Of a stretch of 64,000 nt of DNA, positions 35,717-44,292 are shown piece after piece. The notes under the pieces were generated by a model. It saw only the letters and a list, made by a program, of their open reading frames with translations. It searched no databases and was not told the origin of the DNA. The position numbers were made by a program, and so were the translations under genes. Numbering within the stretch: the stretch's first letter is position 1; every line of letters starts with the position of its first letter. The DNA comes from Mycetocola zhadangensis (GTDB taxonomy: Bacteria; Actinomycetota; Actinomycetes; Actinomycetales; Microbacteriaceae). The DNA lies in assembly GCF_003668565.1 (NCBI RefSeq), contig NZ_RCWJ01000005.1, forward strand, positions 1 to 64,000, in the 5' to 3' direction.

Positions 35717-36556
35717 TCAGTCGCGCCAGGAGTGCTGCGGGTCGAACCCGAGTACCCGTCGCGCCTTGTCGATCGACAACAGGGTGTCGTTCGTGCCCAG
35801 TTCCCGCGTCACCGGAACACCGGAAAAGGTCTCAGCGACCAGCTCGGCGTTCGGCCGGCTCATCACCGTGTCTGCGGCGGCGATGATGAACCGATCGAAA
35901 CCGGTGAACTCAAGCTCGAGCGCGCGCTGAACGGCCTGCGCGCCGTCACGCCCGTCGATGTAGCCCCAGAGGTTCCACTTGCGCAGTGACGCATCCGCGT
36001 CGAAATCGGGGAACTCCGCGTAGTCTTCCGGGTTCATGACGTTCGAGAACCGCAGCGCGATGATCTTGAGGTCGGGATTCCAGCGCACGAGCTCGATCGC
36101 CATTTGCTCCTCGAGATGTTTGACAAGGGAGTACGTGCTCTCCGGGCGGGCCGCGTATTCCTCATCGACCGGGATGTATGGCGGCGGCGTCTCGAACGGC
36201 AGCCCGAGCACGGTTTCACTTGAGGCGTAGACGATGTTGCGGATGCCCGCCCGGATCGCCCCGTTCAACACGTTGTAGCTCGCGAGAATGTTGTTGGAGA
36301 AGGTCGCGACGTTGCTCGACAGGCCGGACGCCGGGATGGCGGCGAGGTGCACGACGGCGTCGAAACCGGAATGCCTGTCGTCAACGCCGAGCAGCGCATC
36401 GAGGGTTTGGCCGTAGTCGGTGAGGTCGACCCTCACGAACCCGGGCCCTCGCTCTCCGACAGCATCGAGGTTGATGACGTCGTTTCCGGCCGCACGCAAT
36501 TCACGGACGACGGTGCGTCCCAGTTTTCCGGATCCTCCGGTGACAGCAATTCTCAT
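35717..36556 (-). CDS. NAD-dependent epimerase/dehydratase family protein
   Basis: An extended short-chain dehydrogenase/reductase of 279 residues. MRIAVTGGSGKLGRTVV is the dinucleotide-binding GxxGxxG at the N-terminus, VVHLAAIPA follows, and the catalytic region has YSLVKHLEEQ (the YxxxK motif). The substrate is probably a nucleotide sugar or similar; not resolvable here. It is a single gene on the minus strand, convergent with the acyltransferase gene. Confidence 0.82.
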   Translation of the reverse strand: MRIAVTGGSGKLGRTVVRELRAAGNDVINLDAVGERGPGFVRVDLTDYGQTLDALLGVDDRHSGFDAVVHLAAIPASGLSSNVATFSNNILASYNVLNGAIRAGIRNIVYASSETVLGLPFETPPPYIPVDEEYAARPESTYSLVKHLEEQMAIELVRWNPDLKIIALRFSNVMNPEDYAEFPDFDADASLRKWNLWGYIDGRDGAQAVQRALELEFTGFDRFIIAAADTVMSRPNAELVAETFSGVPVTRELGTNDTLLSIDKARRVLGFDPQHSWRD

Positions 36557-36623
36557 GCACCCATTCTGTTGCAGCCGCCGTCTTTCACGAACGGGGTGCG
36601 GAAGAACGTGGTTGAGTGTAAGG

Positions 36624-36884
36624 ATGCAACTCGTCCTGTACACCTCGTCCTTCTGTGAGCCTTGCGCGCAGGCGCGATCAGTGCTCGCGGAAGCCGGGCG
36701 CCTCGTGCCGCAAGCCCACGTGATCGAACGAGATGTCGCGTTTGAGAATGTTCAAGCCGCCGACGACGGCATCCGGATCACGCCGACCGTCATTGTGCTC
36801 GATGACTCAGGCACCGAGGTGTTCCGCGCGACCGGCGTGCCCACCCTCAACCAGGTTCTGGCGGCAGCAGCCAAGGCCCTTTAA
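36624..36884 (+). CDS. Thioredoxin-like/glutaredoxin-type small protein
   Basis: An 86-residue thioredoxin-fold protein. MQLVLYTSSFCEPCAQA places a CxxC redox pair (C11, C14) after the first strand, and ITPTVIVLDDSG contains the cis-proline. It lacks the extra helices of full thioredoxins. The ATG at 36624 follows TAAGG closely. It is likely a small disulfide reductase; the partner is unknown. The next gene starts 32 bases downstream on the same strand. Confidence 0.78.
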   Translation: MQLVLYTSSFCEPCAQARSVLAEAGRLVPQAHVIERDVAFENVQAADDGIRITPTVIVLDDSGTEVFRATGVPTLNQVLAAAAKAL

Positions 36885-36916
36885 CTCCTCGCGCGTACGC
36901 GCAGATCGGCCCGCCA

Positions 36917-37963
36917 ATGACGACGCTCCCGAACCCTCGCTTCGCCAACCCGCGCGATGCTCCGACCCTTCGCTGGGGAATCGTCGGGCCAGGCGCTATC
37001 GCGAACGATTTCACGCGTGTTGTACTCGCGCACACCACTCAAGAGGTGGTTGCCGTGTCCTCACGTTCTTCGGAACGTGCGGCGCTTTTCGCGGCGGCCC
37101 ATGGCATCCGTTCGTCGTATGGAAGTCACGACGAGCTCTTTGCGGATCCGGGGATCGATGTTGTGTACATTGCGGTTCCGCACACCGAGCACGTCAGGCT
37201 CGCGCTCGACGCGATTGCGGCGGGCAAGCACGTGCTCGTTGAAAAACCGATGGCGACAACCGCAGCCGATGCGAAGCGCGTTGTGAATGCCGCGCGCGCG
37301 GCCGGGGTGTTCGCGATGGAAGCGCTGTGGGCGAAGTATTTGCCGAAGTTCGACGTCATTCGGCAGCTGCTCGACGACGGCGCGCTTGGCGACGTGCGAT
37401 TGTTCTCCGCTGACTACGGGTTCAAGGCCGACTACAACCCGGGCTCACGATTTTTCAACCCGGAACTCGGCGGCGGCGCGCTGCTCGACCTCGGCGTCTA
37501 CCTCATTGCGACCGCATCGTTCGCGCTCGGCGAGTTCTCATCGGTCACCGCGAGAGGGCAACTCTCCCCCACCGGCGTCGACGTGCAGGCGTCGCTCCTG
37601 CTCGAAACTGCGGCAGGCGCGCAGGCTGTGATGTCGACGACGCTGCTCGCCGATACCCCCGGCCAGGCGAACATCGTCGGGACACACGGGCGTATCGCCA
37701 TTGACCGGGTGTTCGTCGGTCCCGGCGGCTTCACCTTCTCCCCTGCCGGCGGAAACCCTGTGCGTTTTGAGGACACGTCCGGGCTCATCTGGCGTGAAGG
37801 GCTCAGCTATCAGGCGTCCGCCGTTGCACGGTATATCTCGGAGGGACGAACCGAATCACCGCTGCACTCACTGGACGAAACGTTGTCGGTACTTAGGACT
37901 CTCGACGAGGCGCGCCGACAGGTTCGTGATGGCGGCAGCATCCGTTCGTTGGAGGCACAATAG
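36917..37963 (+). CDS. Gfo/Idh/MocA-family oxidoreductase
   Basis: A 348-residue NAD(P)-dependent dehydrogenase. The N-terminal Rossmann motif is RWGIVGPGAIANDFTRVV, VEKPMATTAADAKRVV holds the conserved EKP, and the C-terminal alpha/beta domain has GGGALLDLGVYLI, with the family's GG...DxGvY signature. Family members oxidise sugars, inositols or related compounds. The substrate cannot be named. It is followed four bases later by the YqaJ-like gene. Confidence 0.88.
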   Translation: MTTLPNPRFANPRDAPTLRWGIVGPGAIANDFTRVVLAHTTQEVVAVSSRSSERAALFAAAHGIRSSYGSHDELFADPGIDVVYIAVPHTEHVRLALDAIAAGKHVLVEKPMATTAADAKRVVNAARAAGVFAMEALWAKYLPKFDVIRQLLDDGALGDVRLFSADYGFKADYNPGSRFFNPELGGGALLDLGVYLIATASFALGEFSSVTARGQLSPTGVDVQASLLLETAAGAQAVMSTTLLADTPGQANIVGTHGRIAIDRVFVGPGGFTFSPAGGNPVRFEDTSGLIWREGLSYQASAVARYISEGRTESPLHSLDETLSVLRTLDEARRQVRDGGSIRSLEAQ

Positions 37964-37967
37964 AGGA

Positions 37968-38597
37968 GTGACTTCCACTCATCTCGACCGCCTTGTCGCT
38001 GACTCGTCGGATCGAGTGGCCTGGCTTCGGGCGCGCTCTCGCGGGATCACCGCGACCGACGTTGCGCGCCTGTCGAGCGCGAAGTCCATCGACGCCGTTG
38101 CCACCGAGAAACTCGGAGGAGGGCCCAGCTTCTCCGGGAACGCGTACACCGATCACGGGCGGGCCCGCGAACCGGAGATTGCACGGTGGGTGGCTGCGAC
38201 GCACGGCATTTCGCCGTCGTCTGCGCTGTTCCACGCCGAAATCGAGAAGCGGCACCTGGCCACGCCGGACGGCCTGGCCGTGACGAACTCGGGTGCCCTC
38301 GTGCTCGCCGAGATCAAAACGACCACCAAACCGTGGCGGAGTGTGCCCCGCAACTACCTGCGCCAGATCTGGTGGCAACAGTACGTGCTTGGTGCTGAAC
38401 GCACGCTCGTCGTGTGGGAGCAGCACACAAACTTCCAGCCTCTCGGCGAGGAGCCGATGTGCCGTTGGATCGACCGCGACGACAGGGAGATCAACCAGCT
38501 CGTCGGCCTGGCCAACAACCTCATCGACGAGCTGCACAGGCGAACCACCCGGGTGTCTCGCTACGTCGTGAACGACGACCCGTACGACATCCCGTAG
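37968..38597 (+). CDS. Stand-alone YqaJ-like exonuclease
   Basis: A 209-residue protein with the YqaJ/lambda-exonuclease core: YTDHGRAREPEIARW (E68/E70), TPDGLAV (D101) and LAEIKTTTKPW (E115 and K117, the ExK of PD-(D/E)XK nucleases). I chose the GTG at 37968 because GAGGAG overlaps the stop of the preceding gene; the frame is open further upstream inside that gene without homology. In phages such proteins digest dsDNA ends 5'-3' with a RecT/Beta partner, but no annealase or other phage gene is nearby here. Confidence 0.8.
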   Translation: MTSTHLDRLVADSSDRVAWLRARSRGITATDVARLSSAKSIDAVATEKLGGGPSFSGNAYTDHGRAREPEIARWVAATHGISPSSALFHAEIEKRHLATPDGLAVTNSGALVLAEIKTTTKPWRSVPRNYLRQIWWQQYVLGAERTLVVWEQHTNFQPLGEEPMCRWIDRDDREINQLVGLANNLIDELHRRTTRVSRYVVNDDPYDIP

Positions 38598-38723
38598 GTC
38601 GCGCTCCTGATGCCGGATGCCGGGCTCAGGAGGATTGTTTGCTGGGCGGGAACTCGGTCGTAACACCGCTGACTCATTGTGGGCGTTAGCTAGAGCACAT
38701 GGCGACGACGACAGGGGGCAGCG

Positions 38724-39782
38724 ATGCGTGAGGGTGTGGGTATTGCGTGGCAGACTCGGGGCATGACTGGAACTTCTGACGTTTCCCGGGGCGAGGTACC
38801 AGCAGCTGTCGTTCTTCCGGAGACGATGCGCGCGGCAGTTATCGACGCCGTCGGGGACGCCGGTTCGCTCTACGAGGCGACGGTACCTGTGCCGAGCGCC
38901 TTCAACTCGGAGTTCATCGTTCAGGTCGTTGCGGCAGGCATCAATCCCATCGACGCGAAGACGCGGGCGGGGCGCGGCGTCTCGGCGGGGATCTCGAGCT
39001 TTCCTGCCGTGCTGGGTTTCGACTTCAGCGGCGTCGTCGTGAAGGCACCGTACGAGGCACATCCGTTCCGGCCGGGCACCGAGGTGTTCGGCATGACGAT
39101 GGTGCCGCGCACCTCGGGCAGTTATGCCCAGTACGTCGCGGTCTCCACGCTCTCTGTCGCGAAGAAGCCCGCTGCGCTCTCCCATGTCGAAGCGTCTGCC
39201 GTTCCGCTCGCCGCGCTGACTGCGTGGGGCATGGTCGTCGAAGTGGCCAAGGCCCATCACGGCCAACGCATTCTCATTCACGCCGGCAGCGGTGGCGTTG
39301 GCCACTTCGCCGTGCAGTTCGCGCGCTACTTCGGCGCGCACGTCATCGCTACAGGGTCGACCCGCAATCAGAACTGGCTGCGGGAACTCGGGGCGAACGA
39401 GGTCATCGACTACTCAACCACTCGGTTCGAGGATGTGGTGAGCGACGTCGACGTGGTCATCGACCTCATCGGCAACGTTGTCGACGACACCGGCAGCAGG
39501 TCGCTCGGGGTACTGCACGAGGGTGGCCTCATCGTCAACGCACCAACGGGCAGCTGGCCGACCTTCCTCGAGGACGCTGCCGCAGCCGGGCTCCGTGCGA
39601 CGACGTTCAAGGTTGCCCCGGACGGCGACACTCTGTCGACGATCGCGCGGCTGCTCGAATCTGGCGACGTTCACGTCTTCGTCGACGAGGTGTTCGACCT
39701 CGCGCACGCCGCAGACGCGCACCGCGCGCTCGAGTCAGGCCACACCCGCGGCAAGATCGTGCTAACAATTCCGACGCACTGA
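38724..39782 (+). CDS. Zinc-independent MDR alcohol dehydrogenase/quinone oxidoreductase-like
   Basis: A 352-residue medium-chain dehydrogenase/reductase. An N-terminal GroES-like domain (AAGINPIDAKTRAG, FPAVLGFDFSGVVV) precedes a Rossmann fold with ILIHAGSGGVGHFAVQFAR. Zinc-binding Cys/His residues of classical alcohol dehydrogenases are absent, so an NADPH:quinone reductase-type activity is more likely. ATG 38724 is preceded by AGGGGG; ATG 38763 is an alternative. Confidence 0.82.
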   Translation: MREGVGIAWQTRGMTGTSDVSRGEVPAAVVLPETMRAAVIDAVGDAGSLYEATVPVPSAFNSEFIVQVVAAGINPIDAKTRAGRGVSAGISSFPAVLGFDFSGVVVKAPYEAHPFRPGTEVFGMTMVPRTSGSYAQYVAVSTLSVAKKPAALSHVEASAVPLAALTAWGMVVEVAKAHHGQRILIHAGSGGVGHFAVQFARYFGAHVIATGSTRNQNWLRELGANEVIDYSTTRFEDVVSDVDVVIDLIGNVVDDTGSRSLGVLHEGGLIVNAPTGSWPTFLEDAAAAGLRATTFKVAPDGDTLSTIARLLESGDVHVFVDEVFDLAHAADAHRALESGHTRGKIVLTIPTH

Positions 39783-39805
39783 CAGCTCACTCAGCGGGTT
39801 GCGGC

Positions 39806-40759
39806 TCACGCGCCGGAGAGCGCTTGGCCCAGTTCGCTGCGGAAGTACAGCACGCTGTGGCCGTACCGCGTCGACGTGACGAGACCGGCGTCAGCCAATG
39901 CGCGCAAGTGCTGGTTCACAGCCGAAGCGCTGATGCCAAATCGAATGCCGAGCTCGGTTGATGAGGCAGGCGAGCGCAGAGCGGTGAGCAGCTCCGTTCG
40001 GCGAGCACCGATCAGGTTTTCGAGCGCGGTCGAGCGCTGCCCTGTCTCCACTGCCCACATCGTTCCCTGCCCGCGGGCCGGGTACATGATGAGCGGCGCT
40101 TCTCCGGCACCGATCGGGGCAGACGCCCGCCGGGTGAACATCGTAGGGACGAGAGTCACACCGGAACCACCTGCATGCTCTATTCGACTGTCAGGGGCGG
40201 ACAGAGCGACGGAAACGACTCCTCGTTCGTACGACACCGCTGAGGAAATGCCATTGAGCATGGCGGCCAGACCGTCGTGCGCGATGACCCGTCCCCTGTG
40301 CACGATGTCCGCCTCCAGAATCGCACGCATCCGGGGCCAGTGCGGCTTGAGGCAGGCCTCCCAGTACTCGCGCAGAGCGCTCGTCATCCGCCGAATCGCC
40401 TGTTTTGGCGGGCCGGCGAACACGTCAGGCAGTTCAGTGTGAATCGAGAGGAGCCCGCTCCGGAACGTCTGGGAACTGATGCCATCGAGTACCGCGAATT
40501 CATCGTCGATCCGGGTGAGCGGAGAGGCAGGTCGCGGGTTGAGGAAGTCCGGCGTCCAAAGCCTCTCGTTGACCAGCGCGCTCAAAGCCGCACCGTCGAG
40601 ATCCCGCCGCAAACTCTCGGTCCGAGCCAGCCACGGCAATTGCAACGGGTACCGCTCAGGGTGGCTGACCGAGCGAAGTGAGAGCCCCAGTTCGCACAGT
40701 GGGGAGATTCCGAAACGAACACCACCCAGATCCGACTCGCTGAGCTGGTACCGCAACAT
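39806..40759 (-). CDS. DUF5937/ArsR-type helix-turn-helix transcriptional regulator
   Basis: A protein of about 317 residues with a long N-terminal domain of the DUF5937 type and a C-terminal winged helix (TELGIRFGISASAVNQHLRALADAGLVTSTRYG). The start is taken at MLRYQLSE; a second ATG lies three codons upstream. It is divergent from the MFS gene at 40817 and probably controls it. Inducer unknown. Confidence 0.8.
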   Translation of the reverse strand: MLRYQLSESDLGGVRFGISPLCELGLSLRSVSHPERYPLQLPWLARTESLRRDLDGAALSALVNERLWTPDFLNPRPASPLTRIDDEFAVLDGISSQTFRSGLLSIHTELPDVFAGPPKQAIRRMTSALREYWEACLKPHWPRMRAILEADIVHRGRVIAHDGLAAMLNGISSAVSYERGVVSVALSAPDSRIEHAGGSGVTLVPTMFTRRASAPIGAGEAPLIMYPARGQGTMWAVETGQRSTALENLIGARRTELLTALRSPASSTELGIRFGISASAVNQHLRALADAGLVTSTRYGHSVLYFRSELGQALSGA

Positions 40760-40816
40760 GAAGCACAACGCTACATCACTAACGGATGCTGTCAGTTGCG
40801 TGGGACAACAGAGAAC

Positions 40817-42127
40817 GTGACCTTCTCCCCACCCACCGGCCTTCCGTCCTCATCCGAAACAGGTTCTCGACCAACCATCGCGAACCGCCGGTTCGGTGCA
40901 AGCCGGTTTGACGCGATACGTCAGGATCCGGTACTCAGCCGGTTAGTGCTTGCCACCTTCGTCTCCACGCTCGGCCGCGGCGTCTTCCTCACGCTCACGG
41001 TGCTGTACTTCACGCTTATCGTCGGGCTGCCCGCCATCCAGGTGGCGCTGCTCCTCACTATCTCGAGCGCGATTGGAGTGGGCACGTCCTATCTCGGCGG
41101 GCATCTGGCCGACCAGTTCAGCGCGAGGCGACTCGTAACCTGGCTGGTCATCGTCGAAGCAGTGGCTCTCGCCTGCTACCCGCTCGCCACATCGTTCGGC
41201 GCAGCCCTCGCGGTCGCGTGCGTGGTCACCGCAACCGAAAGAGCCGCGAACTCGACCCGCGGTGCGATCATCGCCAGGGCCTTCACCGGCCAGCGCCGGG
41301 TGGGAGCACGGGCAGTGCTTCGCACGGTCACCAACATCGGCATTTCCCTGGGGAGCGCTGCCGGCGGGCTGGCCCTGCTGATCGCCACACCGACGGCGTA
41401 TCGCACGGTGATGATCATCGCCGCGGTCGTCACAGGCGCTAGTGCCTTTCTGCTGTCCCGGCTGCCCGACTATGTCGACGCACCACAGCACGTGCCCGAA
41501 TCCGGAGTTGCAGCGCCCGTCCGCGGCCGGTCACCGTTTCGAAACCCGAAATACCTGGCGCTCACGGTTCTGTCCGGCATCTTCGGCATGCAGTTCGGCG
41601 TCGCCGAGGTCGGCCTTCCGTTGTGGATTGTCAACGAAACCAGCGCACCGAGCGCCGTGTATTCGTTGCTCCTGATTCTCAACACGGTGCTCGTCATTCT
41701 GTTTCAGGTGCGACTCTCGCGCGGCACCCACGACGTCGCCCACGCCGGCAAGGTGTCCGTGCTGGCCGGACTGCTCATGGTGGTGGCATGCGGACTGTAC
41801 GCGGGATCCGCGGACCTCGCGATCGGCATGGCCATCGTTCTCCTCCTCGCGGCGATGGCGGTGCACTCCTTTGCGGAAGTGCTCTCAAGCGCCAGCAACT
41901 GGGGGCTCAGTTTCGAGCTGGCCGACCAGTCCCGGGCCGGCGCCTATCAGGGCCTGTTCGCGATGGGATATTCACTTGGCTCGATGGCCGCACCCCTGGT
42001 GATTAGCGCAACCGTGCTCACTCACGGTGTCCTCGGTTGGGTGATCCTCGCCGCAATCTTCCTTGCCTCCTCGGTCGGGATCCACCTCCTGGCGAAGCAT
42101 CACCTTAAGACCCTCCCAGCGCACTGA
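40817..42127 (+). CDS. MFS transporter (MdtH-like)
   Basis: A protein of about 436 residues with twelve predicted hydrophobic segments. GGHLADQFSARRLV is the loop 2-3 MFS motif, and TERAANSTRGAIIARAF matches a subgroup of actinobacterial efflux permeases. GTG 40817 is a tentative start, since no strong ribosome site exists; the frame is open from 40796. It is probably an efflux pump under the neighbouring regulator. Confidence 0.82.
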   Translation: MTFSPPTGLPSSSETGSRPTIANRRFGASRFDAIRQDPVLSRLVLATFVSTLGRGVFLTLTVLYFTLIVGLPAIQVALLLTISSAIGVGTSYLGGHLADQFSARRLVTWLVIVEAVALACYPLATSFGAALAVACVVTATERAANSTRGAIIARAFTGQRRVGARAVLRTVTNIGISLGSAAGGLALLIATPTAYRTVMIIAAVVTGASAFLLSRLPDYVDAPQHVPESGVAAPVRGRSPFRNPKYLALTVLSGIFGMQFGVAEVGLPLWIVNETSAPSAVYSLLLILNTVLVILFQVRLSRGTHDVAHAGKVSVLAGLLMVVACGLYAGSADLAIGMAIVLLLAAMAVHSFAEVLSSASNWGLSFELADQSRAGAYQGLFAMGYSLGSMAAPLVISATVLTHGVLGWVILAAIFLASSVGIHLLAKHHLKTLPAH

Positions 42128-42169
42128 CACCAGCTTCGCGCCGCGCTCGGACCCTTGGCCGAGGAGCAG

Positions 42170-42291
42170 GTGACACTTGTGGCGGGTGCCGCGCGTGAAC
42201 ATCCACAACAAGTGTCACTCGAACCTTTCGGCCCGATTTCAGGTGCCAGTTTTTGCGAGTGCGAGACGCCCCAACCCACAAGAAGTGTCAC
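42170..42291. repeat. Intergenic repeats of AAGTGTCAC
   Basis: GTGACACTTGTGG (42170-42182), CCACAACAAGTGTCAC (42203-42218) and CCCACAAGAAGTGTCAC (42275-42291) share a core, the first inverted relative to the others. The stretch 42224-42238 (CCTTTCGGCCCGATT) resembles the complement of 54281-54295 in another repeat island. No gene fits the 192-base gap. Confidence 0.6.
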
Positions 42292-42319
42292 TTGAACGGC
42301 CACACGGTCGCGGAGAGCG

Positions 42320-42850
42320 CTACAGCCGCCGCTCCATCGTGAAGTCGCTGTGCAACTCGGGCCCGAGGGAGAACGTCTTCTCTCCGACCACCCGAAAGCC
42401 GCTCTTCTCGTAGAAACGCTGCGCGCGTGCGTTCAACTGATTCACGCCGAGCCAGATGCCGACAGCGCCGCGAGCTCGCGCCTCGTCGAGCGTCGCTGCC
42501 ATCAGCGGAGCGGACACGCCACGCCCGTGCGATCCGGCGAGCACATACACCTTGCTGAGCTCGATGGTCGGCCGGATACCCAGCGCGGCCGCGACGTCCG
42601 CGTCTGCCGGTTCACCGGCGATGAGCATCGTGTATCCGCAGAGTCCACTCTCGTCCTCGGCCACAACGATCACGCGGCCGTCGTCGACCAGGTACTCGCC
42701 AAACTTCGCGGCCGAGAGGGTGCCCGCAATGTATTCAGCGATCGCCTCGGGTGCGCTTCCAGGCGGGCAGGCAAGCGGAAACGTGACAGCAGCAAGTTCG
42801 CTCAGCCCCGTGGCATCCGCTTCACGGGCACGTCTCACAGTCACAGTCAC
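42320..42850 (-). CDS. GNAT-family N-acetyltransferase
   Basis: A 176-residue acetyltransferase. KVYVLAGSHGRGVSAPLMAA is the acetyl-CoA-binding motif A region (R/QxxGxG/A variant HGRGVS), and NARAQRFYEKSGFRVVGEK is the motif B end, with the usual Tyr. It uses a GTG start. The acceptor is unknown. It is convergent with the MFS gene and separated from rplA by a terminator. Confidence 0.85.
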   Translation of the reverse strand: MTVTVRRAREADATGLSELAAVTFPLACPPGSAPEAIAEYIAGTLSAAKFGEYLVDDGRVIVVAEDESGLCGYTMLIAGEPADADVAAALGIRPTIELSKVYVLAGSHGRGVSAPLMAATLDEARARGAVGIWLGVNQLNARAQRFYEKSGFRVVGEKTFSLGPELHSDFTMERRL

Positions 42851-42887
42851 CCCGCCATTTTAGGGGCGACGGATGCTTCGGGGCACG

Positions 42888-42918
42888 AAAAAGGACCCCG
42901 CACGAGGCGAGGTCCTTT
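42888..42918 (-). terminator. Intrinsic terminator of rplK-rplA
   Basis: Arms AAAGGACC (42890-42897) and GGTCCTTT (42911-42918) form an 8-bp stem, and on the minus strand five T residues end it (42888-42892). It lies 23 bases after the rplA stop. Confidence 0.8.
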
Positions 42919-42940
42919 CCGTCAGTTCGAGGAAAACGAA

Positions 42941-43630
42941 CTAGATGGAGTTGATGTCCATCGGGATGCCAGGACCGAAGGTGGTCGAGACGGTGCCCTT
43001 GAGGATGTAACGGCCCTTCGAGGAGGACGGCTTGAGGCGGTTGACCTCTTCGAGAGCTGTCGAGATGTTCTCGAAGAGCTGCTCAGAGGAGAACGATGCC
43101 TTGCCGACGACGAAGTGCACGTTGGAGTGCTTGTCGACGCGGAACTCGATCTTTCCACCCTTGATGTCGTTGACCGCACGGGCCACATCGGGGGTGACGG
43201 TTCCGGTCTTCGGGTTCGGCATGAGGCCGCGGGGTCCGAGGACCTTACCGAGACGACCGACCTTGCCCATGAGCTCTGGGGTCGAAACCGCAGAGTCGAA
43301 GTTGGTGTAACCGGCGGCTACCTTTTCGATGAGCTCGTCGCCACCGACCTCGTCAGCGCCAGCAGCGATTGCCGCTTCTGCTGCGGGGCCCGTTGCGAAG
43401 ACGATGACGCGGGCGGTCTTACCGGTTCCGTGAGGAAGAATCACGGTACCGCGGACCATCTGGTCTGCCTTGCGGGGGTCAACACCGAGCTTGAGGGCAA
43501 CCTCAACCGTGGAGTCGAACTTGGCCGAACCGGTCTCCTTGGCAAGGTTAACTGCCTCGGATGCGGAGTAGACCTTGTCTGTGCCGATTTTCTCGGCGGC
43601 GGCCCGGTAGGCCTTTGACTTCTGTGCCAT
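42941..43630 (-). CDS. rplA: 50S ribosomal protein L1
   Basis: The L1 stalk protein, 229 residues. It has [27 protein letters not shown] at the N-terminus, [23 protein letters not shown] and the [16 protein letters not shown] signature. It binds 23S rRNA and, in many bacteria, its own operon mRNA. It follows rplK and precedes a terminator. Confidence 0.98.
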   Translation of the reverse strand: MAQKSKAYRAAAEKIGTDKVYSASEAVNLAKETGSAKFDSTVEVALKLGVDPRKADQMVRGTVILPHGTGKTARVIVFATGPAAEAAIAAGADEVGGDELIEKVAAGYTNFDSAVSTPELMGKVGRLGKVLGPRGLMPNPKTGTVTPDVARAVNDIKGGKIEFRVDKHSNVHFVVGKASFSSEQLFENISTALEEVNRLKPSSSKGRYILKGTVSTTFGPGIPMDINSI

Positions 43631-43768
43631 GTGAATTTCTCCAATTCGAGAATGTGGTCATTTGCGCCTGGCCGGCGCTGCCACGAATGTTGTGTCGTGA
43701 GTCGGCGTCAACTGGCCGAACTCGGGTGGAATCCTCCGCGCACGGGCGGTTCGGATTCCGGGGTGTTA

Positions 43769-44200
43769 CTACGCTTCGACGGTGATTCCCATGGAGCGAG
43801 CGGTTCCGGCGATGATCTTCGACGCAGCGTCAATGTCGTTTGCGTTGAGGTCGGCCATCTTCTGCTCGGCGATCGAGCGGACCTGCTCCTTGGTGAGCTT
43901 CGCAACCTTGACGGTGTGCGGGGTTCCTGAACCCTTCGCAACGCCGGCAGCCTTCTTGATGAGCTCTGCGGCGGGCGGGGTCTTCAGGATGAACGTGAAC
44001 GAGCGGTCCTCGTAGACGGTGATCTCGACCGGGATGACGTTTCCACGCTGGGATTCGGTCTGGGCGTTGTATGCCTTGCAGAATTCCATGATGTTCACGC
44101 CGTGCTGACCCAGTGCCGGGCCGATTGGCGGGGCGGGGTTGGCGGCGCCAGCCTTGATCTGAAGCTTAATCAGACCAGTGACCTTCTTCTTCGGTGCCAT
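43769..44200 (-). CDS. rplK: 50S ribosomal protein L11
   Basis: A 143-residue ribosomal protein with the conserved [35 protein letters not shown]-terminal region (proline-rich GPALGQHG) and the rRNA-binding C-terminal domain ending at [19 protein letters not shown]. It sits 92 bases after nusG in the conserved secE-nusG-rplK-rplA order. Confidence 0.98.
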   Translation of the reverse strand: MAPKKKVTGLIKLQIKAGAANPAPPIGPALGQHGVNIMEFCKAYNAQTESQRGNVIPVEITVYEDRSFTFILKTPPAAELIKKAAGVAKGSGTPHTVKVAKLTKEQVRSIAEQKMADLNANDIDAASKIIAGTARSMGITVEA

Positions 44201-44292
44201 GTTTCTTCCTTCTTATTGGGGTTCGAGCGTCCGTCCGTGTGACGGGTGCTCTCCCGCTGGCTCGGTTGAGCCGCGGTGGTTTGAGAAAACTT

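Noticed and set aside
34757-35989. 410-codon open frame on the plus strand
   Set aside because: It lies in another frame of the acyltransferase gene and has Arg-rich shadow composition without membrane helices.
37893-39341. 482-codon open frame on the minus strand
   Set aside because: It is antisense to the YqaJ-like and dehydrogenase genes, has low-complexity Arg/His-rich content and no family features; it is a shadow of high-GC codons.
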